A DNA stretch of 64,000 nt from Ramazzottius varieornatus (taxonomy: Eukaryota; Tardigrada; Eutardigrada; Parachela; Ramazzottiidae), in contig BDGG01000010.1 of the NCBI GenBank assembly GCA_001949185.1, forward strand, positions 1,373,773 through 1,437,772, written 5' to 3'. Each line of letters opens with the position of its first letter. Position 1 is the stretch's first letter. Below, one piece after another: positions 1 to 10,100 of the stretch. The position numbers were made by a program, and so were the translations under genes. The notes under the pieces were generated by a model that was given only the letters and a program-made list of their open reading frames with translations, was not told the DNA's origin and made no database searches.

Positions 1-2328
1 AATTTGCCATGTTCAAACAAGGAGCAGTCGCACCACAAGGCGCAACATTATAACGCTGACGCGTAACACACAACATTAGCAATATCACGCCAAATGCTAC
101 CAGTAAAGCCCCTTCATCGCTTCCTCAGGAAATCTCTCCGGCTACGGTCGTCATCGCTCCTTTGAAATACGGGGAAGTCAACTGTCTGCATTTCGCAGAG
201 ACGCTTCCTTCAACACCGCCCAGTCTACGTCTATCCTCAACGAAACACCAACAAACAAGGCATAGAACATATAGTGTGCGGAACATACGTAAACCAATAA
301 ATATTTTTAAAAATATGATTATTAAATTTAATTTCCCAACCGCGCCTAAAATACAATTATTTTCGTCCCTGAATATTCTTACTTGTCTAATGAATGACCG
401 TCGTTTGGGCTGTTGTTAGCATAACGAGGGTCGTACAGGATGGTTTGATCTCTCTTCATCTCGACGACACATTTGGCCGATAAATGGAGCTCTGTAAACG
501 AAGAATAGAATTGTCAAGATAAGACAATGGCGTGGCTGGAATGCTTCGAACGCACAGCCAGGGACCGCTTCCAACGGCGTTGTCTCGTGAAGCAATTGTA
601 GTCAAATCAAGCGAAAACGAGCAATTCCAATTTATGGCCTCAGTAACTGTCAGTTGCGTCAACACTAGTTAGCCCTTTTTTCCTTCTCTCCAGAGCTACC
701 CACTTCGACAAGAACCACCGGAAATTGGTATGATTAGAGCTCGAAAAAAGACTTCACTTTTGATTTCAAGGATGAAAACCATTCTATATTGAACATTCGC
801 CATATACGTCACCCCAAATGATTTCGAAGCCTGGTTCTTCAGTCCATTCTGTGAAAAACTTTGGTGCTGTTGTGCTTCATTTCTATCTAGGTAATTGCTC
901 ATAATTCTTAAGTCATCATAGATGCGAAACTTTATACTTTGGTGCCTCACCTCGTGCATTAAGTGGCCGTACACGGACAGCCACTTTCACCTTGTCTCCC
1001 ATTTCAATCGACAGGTTGTGGCGCTTGTTAGTTCAAAAGGTATCGGTGTGCGTGCTTGAGGGCAAACGAGAAATCTGGTCCAATGGTTAATCCAGCAAAG
1101 CCCAATAACAGCTCATATTTCTAACAGTAATTCCCAATTTATCGGCTGATAATGGCCCGATACATGGCTTGGCAGGTGTACCGCGCTTGCTGCTGTAACA
1201 TTCCTTCACCTCCTGAAAAGTAAATATATGCCGTAAGGTTTGATGAGCTATAATTCGAGCGATGAGCAACCCTATATACTTTAAGCTGAACTCCGTCCCG
1301 GACAGACTTATCCCAACCCAATGTTGATAGTTGATATACGTACCAGAGTAGAACAATCCAGTCTCTTGCTCCGATGCGGCTTCGATTTTGTTAATACATC
1401 GAAAAGACTGATTACAGCAGCCACCGCCACCAATCTCGATCCGTGATATAGACTGTAGAGAAGGAATGTAGTGCGCGACGGATATAAGCAAGGCAGCGTC
1501 AAGTTGCGAAACCGGCTTTTGGGCTGTACGTCCACCCAATCGACGAGAGAGCTAACAAAAGAGAGATGAGACCATTGGTTAAAAGCGGCGGATTTAAACG
1601 AGAGGAAGCATCTCCGCTTACCCATGAATCCGGGCAATGCGTGCAATATGTGCATGTAAGTACAGTAGTACGTACCGTGCTAATCCGATCTTCCCCACTT
1701 TTCAATTGTTGCTATATTGAAGGTCCGTATCCTGGATATCAAAAACCCTCCGACAAACTCCTGTTATTCCTTAGTCAACCACCTGTAAGAAACAGACACG
1801 GAAAAGTCAGAAAGCAAAAGATCGCGACGGCAGGTCGGGCAGGACATTAACAGACAATGAGACGTACGGCGCGTACCTCTTTTATGCCTGTGAAGGGCAA
1901 ACCCAGAGAAGCTTCTGATCCGACAACTGAGAGGAAGTCATCCGAAAAAATCGAGCATAATTATGAGCGTAGGACAAAATAGGAGACACGGATACTGGCT
2001 GATAGGGTGAACGATAGAGAACGGATGTTCGGTCCTTCAATCTCGGACAATAAACTTGGAAGAGATCGAAGGAAAACCAAAGCACTGACTGAACGCGGCA
2101 AAAGCTCGTAAATTTCAACAGCTGATCTCGCTTCATCAACGACGAAAAAATCTGCCCATTTTGGACCTGGATTCCGTTTTCCTCTGGTTGATCCATCCAC
2201 ATCGCGCAGTTCGCCGACGACACCACAGTGAATCAGCGTTTCCCCTGTGGATCGGTAGTCATCGTTTGTTGACCCATACGGTCAAGAATCGTGTACAGCT
2301 GTAAAGTTTTGATTGTGATTTGTGAATG
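1..2328. other. Left flank with no recognisable gene
   Basis: Only short open frames are present here (for example on the minus strand at 1882-2226 and 1087-1539). None shows a recognisable domain, a run of compatible splice sites or a convincing repeat. The stretch ends at the left terminus of the transposon beginning near 2329. It could hold a promoter, UTR or distal exon of a gene outside the window. Confidence 0.5.
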
Positions 2329-2416
2329 ACATTAGGGACTGTGCGCAAAATCAATCAACCGATCACATTTCGAACTCACACATAATCTCTCACATTTGAC
2401 CGAATCAACTCCGCCC
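2329..2416 (+). repeat. Left terminal inverted repeat of the Harbinger-like element
   Basis: It starts ACATTAG and continues with GTGCGCAAAATCAATCAACC at 2341. Two TCACATTT motifs follow at about 2364 and 2391. The reverse complement of 6937-7028 aligns along the whole stretch with a few substitutions and small indels. Confidence 0.85.
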
Positions 2417-2939
2417 TAAATCGACCTTTGTTGTGGTTTTGGTGACGAAAACGTGAGCATCTTGCTTTTCACGTGCGCAACTGCGATCATCCGTCACATT
2501 TTGTCATCTTACAGTCCGGATTTTCTGTTTTCTGATTAGTAAACTGATCTTCTGCTAGCCTTTGCCACCCTCCAACACCCAGACTCTGCAGAACTCCCAT
2601 CCATAAAAGAAAGCGGACTCACCCCGACCGCTACCAAGATGGTTACCGGAAAGACGGCGGCAGAAGAATGGGACGATAGCTCGTCGGTTGTCAGCTCAAC
2701 TGACACGAATGTTTCGCTTCCGCGGGTTCATCACCGCTTTGAGAGGCGAGTCAACCGTAAGTATCGCTTTCTTTTATTTGGATCTTCCTGCTAACAAAGG
2801 TGGGAACCATGCTTGTTGAAATATACGTTAAACGGAGAACAGAATGCGCCGGAAGTCCGCGCTGGAAACTTGGATAACCAAGGTATCGTCAGCATCTGTT
2901 AGCAGACGTCCAGCCTGTATATTTGCTTGATTACAGAAC

Positions 2940-3518
2940 ATGTCGAAGGCCACAGCCCATCCACTTCTGCGCCGGAATACCGCCCTTCGGCTCAGAAAGC
3001 TAATCAAAGTAAGCGTTCGCTCAGCGAGCTTGATTGCCGATCACAGAACCGTACTTTCAACTGGTAACCGTAAACAAAATTCTAAACAGTCTGTGTTTTT
3101 TGTACTCACGCAGGATCACCTGTACCGTAAAAGCGCGTTTTGCTTCAACTGTGTGAAGTGGGGCCATCATCACAGCATGTGTGTTGAGCCACTCCGAGCT
3201 CGCCGTCCACCTATGCGAGACGCTGCGCTACGTGACGGGTTTCTGGCTTTCTTAGCCGACAAAGTAGTCAGAGATGCACGCATGCGTGTGGAGCACCAGC
3301 ACGAAGACCAGCGACGCGCGGAAGACCGCGCTGTTAAGGAAGCTCGTGTGATGAACGATCGAAGGAAGGAGAACGAAGCCAAGGCAGCTCGACGCCTCAA
3401 CGAAGACCGCGTTCGGCAGGATCAGCGTAACCGCGAGAACGAGTTAGCTGCGGCCAGTTATCGAGCTGAGAAGTCACTGTATTGCCGAGACTTCCAGCAA
3501 CGATTCTATCGTCGTTAA
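2940..3518 (+). CDS. Zinc-knuckle and coiled-coil protein of the transposon
   Basis: A 192-codon open frame inside the transposon. Near residue 68 it has a CCHC zinc knuckle of the C-x2-C-x4-H-x4-C type (CFNCVKWGHHHSMC). The last 110 residues are very rich in Arg, Glu, Lys, Ala and Asp and should form a long charged helix or coiled coil. Zinc knuckles bind single-stranded nucleic acid or protein; a DNA-binding helper of the transposase is inference. A possible upstream exon starts at the ATG at 2639 with a donor at 2757, but its phase does not join this frame, so the true 5' end is unknown or the gene is broken. PIF/Harbinger elements usually carry a second gene of Myb/SANT type; this ORF shows no such domain. 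Confidence 0.5.
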   Translation: MSKATAHPLLRRNTALRLRKLIKVSVRSASLIADHRTVLSTGNRKQNSKQSVFFVLTQDHLYRKSAFCFNCVKWGHHHSMCVEPLRARRPPMRDAALRDGFLAFLADKVVRDARMRVEHQHEDQRRAEDRAVKEARVMNDRRKENEAKAARRLNEDRVRQDQRNRENELAAASYRAEKSLYCRDFQQRFYRR

Positions 3519-4082
3519 GATAGTGAGGGCACTCAGCCTGATAGCTCTACTTCACGTTGCAGTCTTTGTAACGTGAAGTCTGTCTTATGGTTTTTCACAG
3601 GTACATTTGGACAAGCGAGGTTGTGCCTTCGTCGAATAATACTAAGAGCATCGTTTACTTTTTTTGGTTTCCTGTTAGTTTTCGATGGTCTCACGCTGTA
3701 ATCTCAGTAGTGAACCATATCTCGTCTTTTTTCCCGTTCTAGTTCAATACGGCGTCTTTGAAGTGACTGCAGTTGTCGCTGAACGGTTTCCTGTCCAAGC
3801 TTCCTTTAACGCCCTTTACTGCCGCCCTTTTCATCTTTCGAGCTCGCAGAACACCGCACCCTGTTCTTTTTAGCAATCAGCTGAAGTCATTCCGTTGGTG
3901 GATTCGATTGAACCTACATGCTTCGAACCTCCATAGCTCTAATGCAGAATAGAATTCTTGGAATAGAAAAACCAGCATGAGCCCCTCAAAGAACGGTGTC
4001 TTTTCTCCGACTTCCGGTTGCCGTTGTTTCAACCAATCAATATCGTTTTACGTCCAACTGAAAGCTCCCCCACTTACTGAGT

Positions 4083-4665
4083 TCACAGATAGCTTGTTGT
4101 GCCTTCTGTCGAAAGCGGTTATGTCGTCTCAAAAGACATCAGAGGGAGCAATACAGCGGACACTCACGGAAACACGTCATGAATTTTCAAAGTATATGCA
4201 GTCCAGATGGTATAATCGCGAATATGTATGGTTCCTGTGCCGGTCGCCGTCATGACGGTTTCATGTTAGGAGGAAGCAACATGCGCGAGCGACTGAGCCA
4301 CCTCAGCGAAAAGTGGGGAAGGTAAATGTCTCTTCGGCGACAAGGGATACTCTCTCAGTGAAGAGATTCGAGTTTCCTACAAAGGCTGCCACCTGACAGA
4401 AGAACAGACAGTTTTCAACAAAACAATGTCGCAGATGAGAGTGACTGTAGAGTACGGTTTTATGGCGATAGCACGTGATTTTGCATTCGGAAATTATGAA
4501 AAAAATCAGAAAATATACTGGCAGCAGGTAGCCAAAACATGTTTAGTGACCGCCGTTCTGACTAACTGTATGACATGCATGCACGGCTTTCCTCTTGTCC
4601 GGAAAAAATTTGGCGTCGACCCTCCGCCTCTTGAAATATACTCAGGTTTTGTAGAAGAAACTTAA
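4083..4665 (+). pseudogene. PIF/Harbinger-type DDE transposase, frameshifted
   Basis: Two adjoining frames carry consecutive conserved blocks of the Harbinger nuclease. In frame 4083-4319 are YSGHSRKH, NFQSICSPDG and GRRHDGFML. In frame 4321-4665 are LFGDKGYSL, LTEEQTVFNK, the catalytic-Glu block RVTVEYGF and, near the end, LTNCMTC. An extra base at about 4320 breaks the frame between the two parts. The first catalytic Asp, normally in a DGT motif some 15 residues before YSGH, is not visible, and no N-terminal helix-turn-helix region was found upstream. The second Asp (GDKGY) and the Glu are present. The family catalyses cut-and-paste transposition with a second accessory protein. This copy is almost certainly inactive. 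Confidence 0.85.
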
Positions 4666-4790
4666 CTTGGTTTCCCGGCAGTAAAAAATCGAAATGTATT
4701 CGCAAAAACAGCAACCGCTTTTCGTTTCCCTTTAGTTAAGCTTGGTCCACCGGCTTTCTACCACCGTGGATTATTTCTTTGCGTAGTTAA

Positions 4791-6655
4791 TTATACGTTT
4801 CGCAGAGTCGTAATAGTTTGAAATCGAATCTGGCGATATTCCGCACGTTCTTTAACTTCGGTCAGTCGGATTTCTTTCTCGATTTCCAGCTGTTTGTCTT
4901 TGAGCTCCTGTTCTTTCGCGAACCTCTCTTGCTGCCACTCACGATCGTTCTTGCGTTCTTCCATATCGATCTGTCTTTTGATTTTGTCCAAGTCATGTAT
5001 GGCCTCGATTTGGCTAGCAGTGGTGTTGTATGTCTGGAGGAGATCCGCGGCGCGAATTCGGCGAGTGGTTATCGAAGGAAGGGCTGACGAACTGGCGTCA
5101 TTCACTTTGATGAATATCTTGCCGAGAACAGAGCAGCAAACTAAGGGCTGCGCCGGAAGTCCAAAGGCTTAAAAGAACTAGAAAGCTTCAAAGGACTAGA
5201 AAGTTTTGCTGTATAATGAGAACGTTGCTGCGCGGATCAACCGTTTCGAACGAATTGCAGTAAATCGAATCCGTTCAGAAACACAGATTTTCTCTTAGTT
5301 GAGGTGAAAACTGTTGAAGGTGAAAACATCAAAACAGGTGAAAACATCAAAATATTTTATAAAGTGAATTTCGCTGGTCGACCTTCGGGAAACTGTTGTT
5401 CTTCTGCCGTTCCGTCTTTCACCAGAGCTTTCCGACACGCTCTGGCTATCGCAGCTTTTTTGGCTGCTTTGCTGGTTTCTGTAGCAGACGTAGCTGTTTC
5501 ATCCGTTGCAGATATGTGCAGTATCTCACTTTCGGAAAGGGTTACCTGTGCCTTCCGGCAAGAACTTGGCCTTGCCTCTGACGGGCTGTGATAAAACTTC
5601 CACTGAAAGGAGAAAGAACGGTTAAGCGCGGACGACTGTTGCAGGGTTGTTGACTTGTAGTAAAAGAATCTTACTCAACTTAGCTCGGACATCCTGTGCG
5701 TGTTCTTCAGCTCCATCTGAGGTATCTTTGTCGCCGACAGAATACAGTGGCGCTGTTGCCTTGTTGCCTGTGCTCATCCCACGAATCAGACTTCATTGCG
5801 CCGGGGCTTCTTTGATCGGCCTTGGGTACAGCCGAAGGCTGATTATCTTTCTTCTCGCAAGGGACTGAATCACTTGGTCGACTATATTGACGGGATCCTC
5901 CTCATTGCCAAATTCTCGTGGGCGCTTTTGATGCTTCTCCTTGACTTCTTTCACGTTTTGATCAACAAGAACCCGAAGACTGTGCGAAGCATCGGCGTCC
6001 TTCTTCTTCTGTGCCTTGATTTCTTTCTCAGTTTCCGGCACGAGTTCTGGTTCTGTAGGCTGATAAGTGTTTTCTAAGGAATGGCGTGGAGCTACCAGCC
6101 ACGCGAGAGTACACTCTTTTCCGGGAGGACGCTGTTAGGGATTGATATTATCCACGGCCAGCAGTCTCTCATACGTTTCGTCTTCGCAGGTTAACTTCGG
6201 ACGAGGCGCAGCAGTGTCGCTGTCCATTTCGTTCCTCGACCGTCTTTTCGGCTTCGGAATCTCTGTCACGTCGCTGTCGACCTGCGTCCGAAGTCCATGG
6301 TTTGGAACCGCGTACTCTTTTCCTGTTGTTGATCTCTCCCTGTTAACTAGAGCAGCTGAAGACGACGCTGATGTGGGAGAAACTGATGGTGCGTCATGCA
6401 CTTGCGCCGGACGTCCGCGCGTTACAGACGGCCTGCTGCTAGTGCCAGATTGCCTGGGAGAGTCATAGATAATTGTCCAGGTGAAGAGAGCAGCGTTACT
6501 GCGGGAGTGCTGGAGGTAATTTCGGAGCTGACAACATCGGATAAGTCTGCATCAGCCGACTCACGAGAAAGCGCTGCTTCCCACAGGAAATCGAGTCCGT
6601 TCCTTCCATCATCCGCCATTCCTGGCCAAAACGCACGAGCACAGAATTTTTCCAC
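4791..6655 (-). CDS. Minus-strand coiled-coil ORFs of the transposon
   Basis: Several minus-strand open frames (6655-6422, 6401-6135, 6041-5793 and 5105-4791) have protein-like composition: Ser/Thr/Pro-rich N-terminal parts, a basic PKPKRRSR stretch that could be a nuclear signal, and long Glu/Lys/Arg/Gln-rich segments that should be coiled coils. They may be exons of one gene read 6655 to 4791, converging on the transposase, but I could not prove a splice chain. No known domain is recognised. They lie wholly between the inverted repeats, so they would be cargo or accessory genes of the element. The order fits one degenerate gene; chance ORFs are the alternative. Confidence 0.35.
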
Positions 6656-6936
6656 TATAGAAGCACCGACAGATCAAGGATTGAAAAGGCGGCCTTCTTC
6701 TTGCTATGGTCATACCGGTATTTGAATCAAACTACATGTCAAAACTTGGGCACTTCCGTTGCGTGTTAATTCCCGATGTTGCCGTTCCAACGACCGGAGT
6801 CAGCGGAAATTCAAAACGATGTGCGGGGTGGAAATTTCCGTTCGTCGTTCTTACATTTCATCGGCGAGTTTGTGAGCCATTAGCTGCTCATATGACGGCT
6901 GACGGCTCACATTTGGCCTTCGCCCAATACCGAAGT

Positions 6937-7028
6937 CGGGGTGGAGTCGGTCCGGACCAAATGTGAGAGTCGTAATGTGAGAGGGCAAATGTGAGCGGTT
7001 GATTGATTTTGCGCACGCAGTCTAATGT
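6937..7028 (-). repeat. Right terminal inverted repeat of the Harbinger-like element
   Basis: Inverted partner of 2329-2416. It carries the core on the minus strand and AAATGTGAG-type subterminal motifs at about 6959, 6974 and 6987, with a further inverted copy near 6906. It lies within 240 bp of the MSH6 start codon. Confidence 0.85.
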
Positions 7029-7170
7029 TCCTCTCATCCTCTGTCTGTCTTTCTGTTTTGTAAAAATCGCGCCGAATTTTCGTTCAGCTATTGACCTTCC
7101 CATCGTATTTAGCTCTTCCCGTTTCGGACGTTTTAAAGGAACTACTTCTGCAGTTGATGAACGTTCCAGG

Positions 7171-10100
7171 ATGCCACCGAAGAAAGCAGGAGCAACGACG
7201 CCGAGCAGTGGGCAGCGACCGATAACGGCGTTCTTCTCCAAAGCGCCATCGACTCCAGCTACCCCGAAGCAGTCGACGGGGAAGGAGCTAGCTCGAGACG
7301 ACGACGATGATTTCAGCATCGATTTCGCAATGGATGAAGAGAAGCCAGCGGCAGTCAAACCAACCGTGAACTTGCTCCAGAAGCCGACCTCGACTCCACA
7401 AAGCCAGTCGCTGGCAGTGCCGTCCTCTAGTTCAGCGAAGAGTACCAAACCGGAGGAGAACAAACTGCCAAAGAAAGGTGGGTCGTCTTCTAGCGTGCAT
7501 ACTTTCTTGACGCCGTACTCTGGTTCCGCTTTCCCAGTAGGACCAGCGCACAATGGTGCGAAGAGGATCAAGCGAGAGATACTAGATAGTCCAGAAGATG
7601 CTCCAGGTATGTTATAATGAGCCTTCCAAATTTATGACCATTTCAGGTAAACAATTCGAAAGGCAGTTTCTTCGTCTACAGCTGATTCTGACAGAGATCT
7701 AGATTTCAAGGAGGATGAAGAAACACCGTCGGATGACGATGAAGAAGAGCTTGCTGATGATATTTCGATCGAGGAAGATCGGTCGGAAACAGAAGAAAGC
7801 GATGGATTTGCGGTAGGTACTGTAATTGTCGTTTTACGCAGCACTTGCAGCAAGCTACTTGGAAAGTATTCATAATGAGTTTTTATGTTGTTCTGCAGAC
7901 TCCGAAGAAACGTAAGTTGACCACGCAGGGCTCGAAATGTTTGAAGGTAGCTGTGACAACTCCTGTCGGTCGATCTCACGCTACTTCCGGCAAGAAAAGC
8001 AAGCCTTCAGCAACTGCTTCGAAAGTGAATCAGAAGAAGCCAAAAGTTGCTTCAAACGACGATGCGGAGGATGCTGACAACAACGATGAAGGTACGTGAT
8101 ACTGAAGCGGGCAACTATTCTGGGATTTTTTACGGTTTCAGTTTTTATGTAGATAATCGAGAAGCCGCCGAGGAAGATGATGTTGCAGCCAAGCATACCC
8201 ACGAATCCTTCTCGTGGTTGCATCCGGACAAGATAAGGTAGCCGTGGAACTGATACTGGTAGAGCGCTTGTGCTATTGAGTTGGGTTCGTATAGGGACAA
8301 GTCTGGTGTTCTTCACAAGGACCTGATTGTCCAAGGTCTGACTCCACGAACTCTAATGGTGCCGAAGGATCTCAAGTGTACACCTGCTCTGGAACAGTGG
8401 TGGAAGTTGAAAGCGGACAATTTCGACTGTATTCTCTTTTTCAAGGTATAGTCTTGAAACGTGAAAGTCTTTCCCTGTTTTGCCTTTTGCCACACACTGA
8501 CATGTGAATCTAAATCATTGCAGCTGGGGAAGTTCTACGAGATGTACCACATGGACGCGGACGTCGGTGTCTCCGAGCTTAATCTTGTCTACATGAAGGT
8601 CTCTATGATTACGCATGCTCGAAATAACCTTAGTCGGGATGTGACTTTGCCGATATTCAATTGTTTATTTTGAAGGGCGATCATGCCCATTGTGGGTTTC
8701 CCGAAGGTGCCTTCTCCAACTATGCTAACAAGCTGGTGCAGAAGGGATATAAGGTTATTCGTGTCGAACAAACGATGTCAGCAGCGCAGTTCAAGCAAAA
8801 GAAAGGTACGTAAGTTAATTAGCTCTAACCAACGGCAAGCTCTTCCCTATATCAAAAAGCTCTTCACAGGAAAGGAAAAAGCTTTCCCTCGAGAAATCAT
8901 CCGAACACTAACGCCGGGAACTCGGAGCGTCAGTACTCTGGAGTGCGAAACAGAAAGACCGATCCACTCACACACCTCGGAATCCTCATGTCTTATGACC
9001 ATTTGCGAGAAGGTCAGTACGACTGCAGGAAGCTTGAATTTCTCTGATTTTATACTCCGGTTGAGCAGCTGATTTAATCGCGACGTCGTCTGTTGTAGGT
9101 TCACATGCTGAGTGATGGCAACGAGGAATACGAGTATGGCGTATGCGTACTGTATCCCGGTCCGGGACAGTTTGTGGTAAGTTATAAACACTTTTCCACC
9201 AGGAAAGCTTTAATTGTTAGTCTTATTTTGGTTGTCAGGTTGGGCAGTTCAAAGAAGACCGTCATCATTCGCGTTTGCGGACTTTGCTTGCTCACCATCC
9301 CCCGAATGAGGTATCGCACTACTACCTAATTAGCACCAGATTCTCGGTGCGGCACTAAAAAATCGACAGCCACTGTATCTGTGTCTTGATTCTTTTAAGA
9401 ACGTTTCTTGGGATTTTAGATTGTTCTTGAGCGCGGACGTGTGTCAGCGAAGCTCACTGATCTTCTGCGAAGTAACACGGAAAATATTCGCAAGGAACTA
9501 CTGCTGCCACTGGTCGAGTTCCTGGATGCGAAGTCTGCGGTCAAGATGCTTCTGGAGCGGGAGTACTTCGGCCCAGTCTTACAGACGGACTGGCCGCAGT
9601 GTCTCAGCCATATGCTGCAGTTGGGAGGAACACTGCCTGCGGCCAAGCCAGAGTTCGAGCTGGCGATCCGCGCATTGGGTGGATGCGCCTGGTAAGTAGG
9701 CCAGCATCCTGTGGTAGGCTGTTTAAGATCTGTAACTTACGGTATTTATCACTCGTTACTACGCAGGTATCTGAAACGGTGTGAAGTCGACTTTGATCTG
9801 ATATCACTCAAGAACTTCGAGCTCTACGATCCTTTGGAAACACGGAATGGGCCCTTGGCCGCAGTAAAACACATGGTATGGAGTTAACTTCTTATTCTTT
9901 AAGTATCTCGACGTGATACTGCCTTTGGCAATGTACTGTGCGATACGAACTGCGTAGTGCGTACACGTATACGGTACCTGATGTCTTGCTTCCAGATCTT
10001 GGATGGTACTACGTTGATCAATCTTGACATTGTTCCGAACAAAAACGGAGATCCCGACGCTTGTCTGTTGCGCAAAATTAACCGGTGCAAAACCAAGTTC

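Larger units (their letters stand above)
2329..7028. mobile_element. PIF/Harbinger-like DNA transposon, 4.7 kb, decayed
   Basis: The two ends are inverted copies of each other over about 85-90 bp (2329-2416 and 6937-7028). They share an exact 20-base core, GTGCGCAAAATCAATCAACC, at 2341-2360 and on the opposite strand at 6997-7016. Several copies of a TCACATTT motif sit just inside each end, like subterminal transposase-binding repeats. Inside lie a transposase pseudogene (4083-4665), a zinc-knuckle ORF (2940-3518) and minus-strand ORFs (4791-6655). The transposase motifs place it in the PIF/Harbinger (DDE_Tnp_4) group, whose members usually make 3-bp TWA target duplications. I could not resolve a duplication: the flanks mirror each other as ACATTAG/CTAATGT, so the exact tips are uncertain. 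The element lies directly upstream of MSH6. Confidence 0.8.

Noticed and set aside
1087-1850. Overlapping open frames on both strands as genes
   Set aside because: Overlapping frames of similar length on both strands, no domain, no splice chain and no codon-use signal that I can support.
2639-2756. Exon 1 of the zinc-knuckle gene (ATG at 2639, donor at 2757)
   Set aside because: No acceptor downstream restores the frame of the zinc knuckle; kept only as a possibility in the notes.
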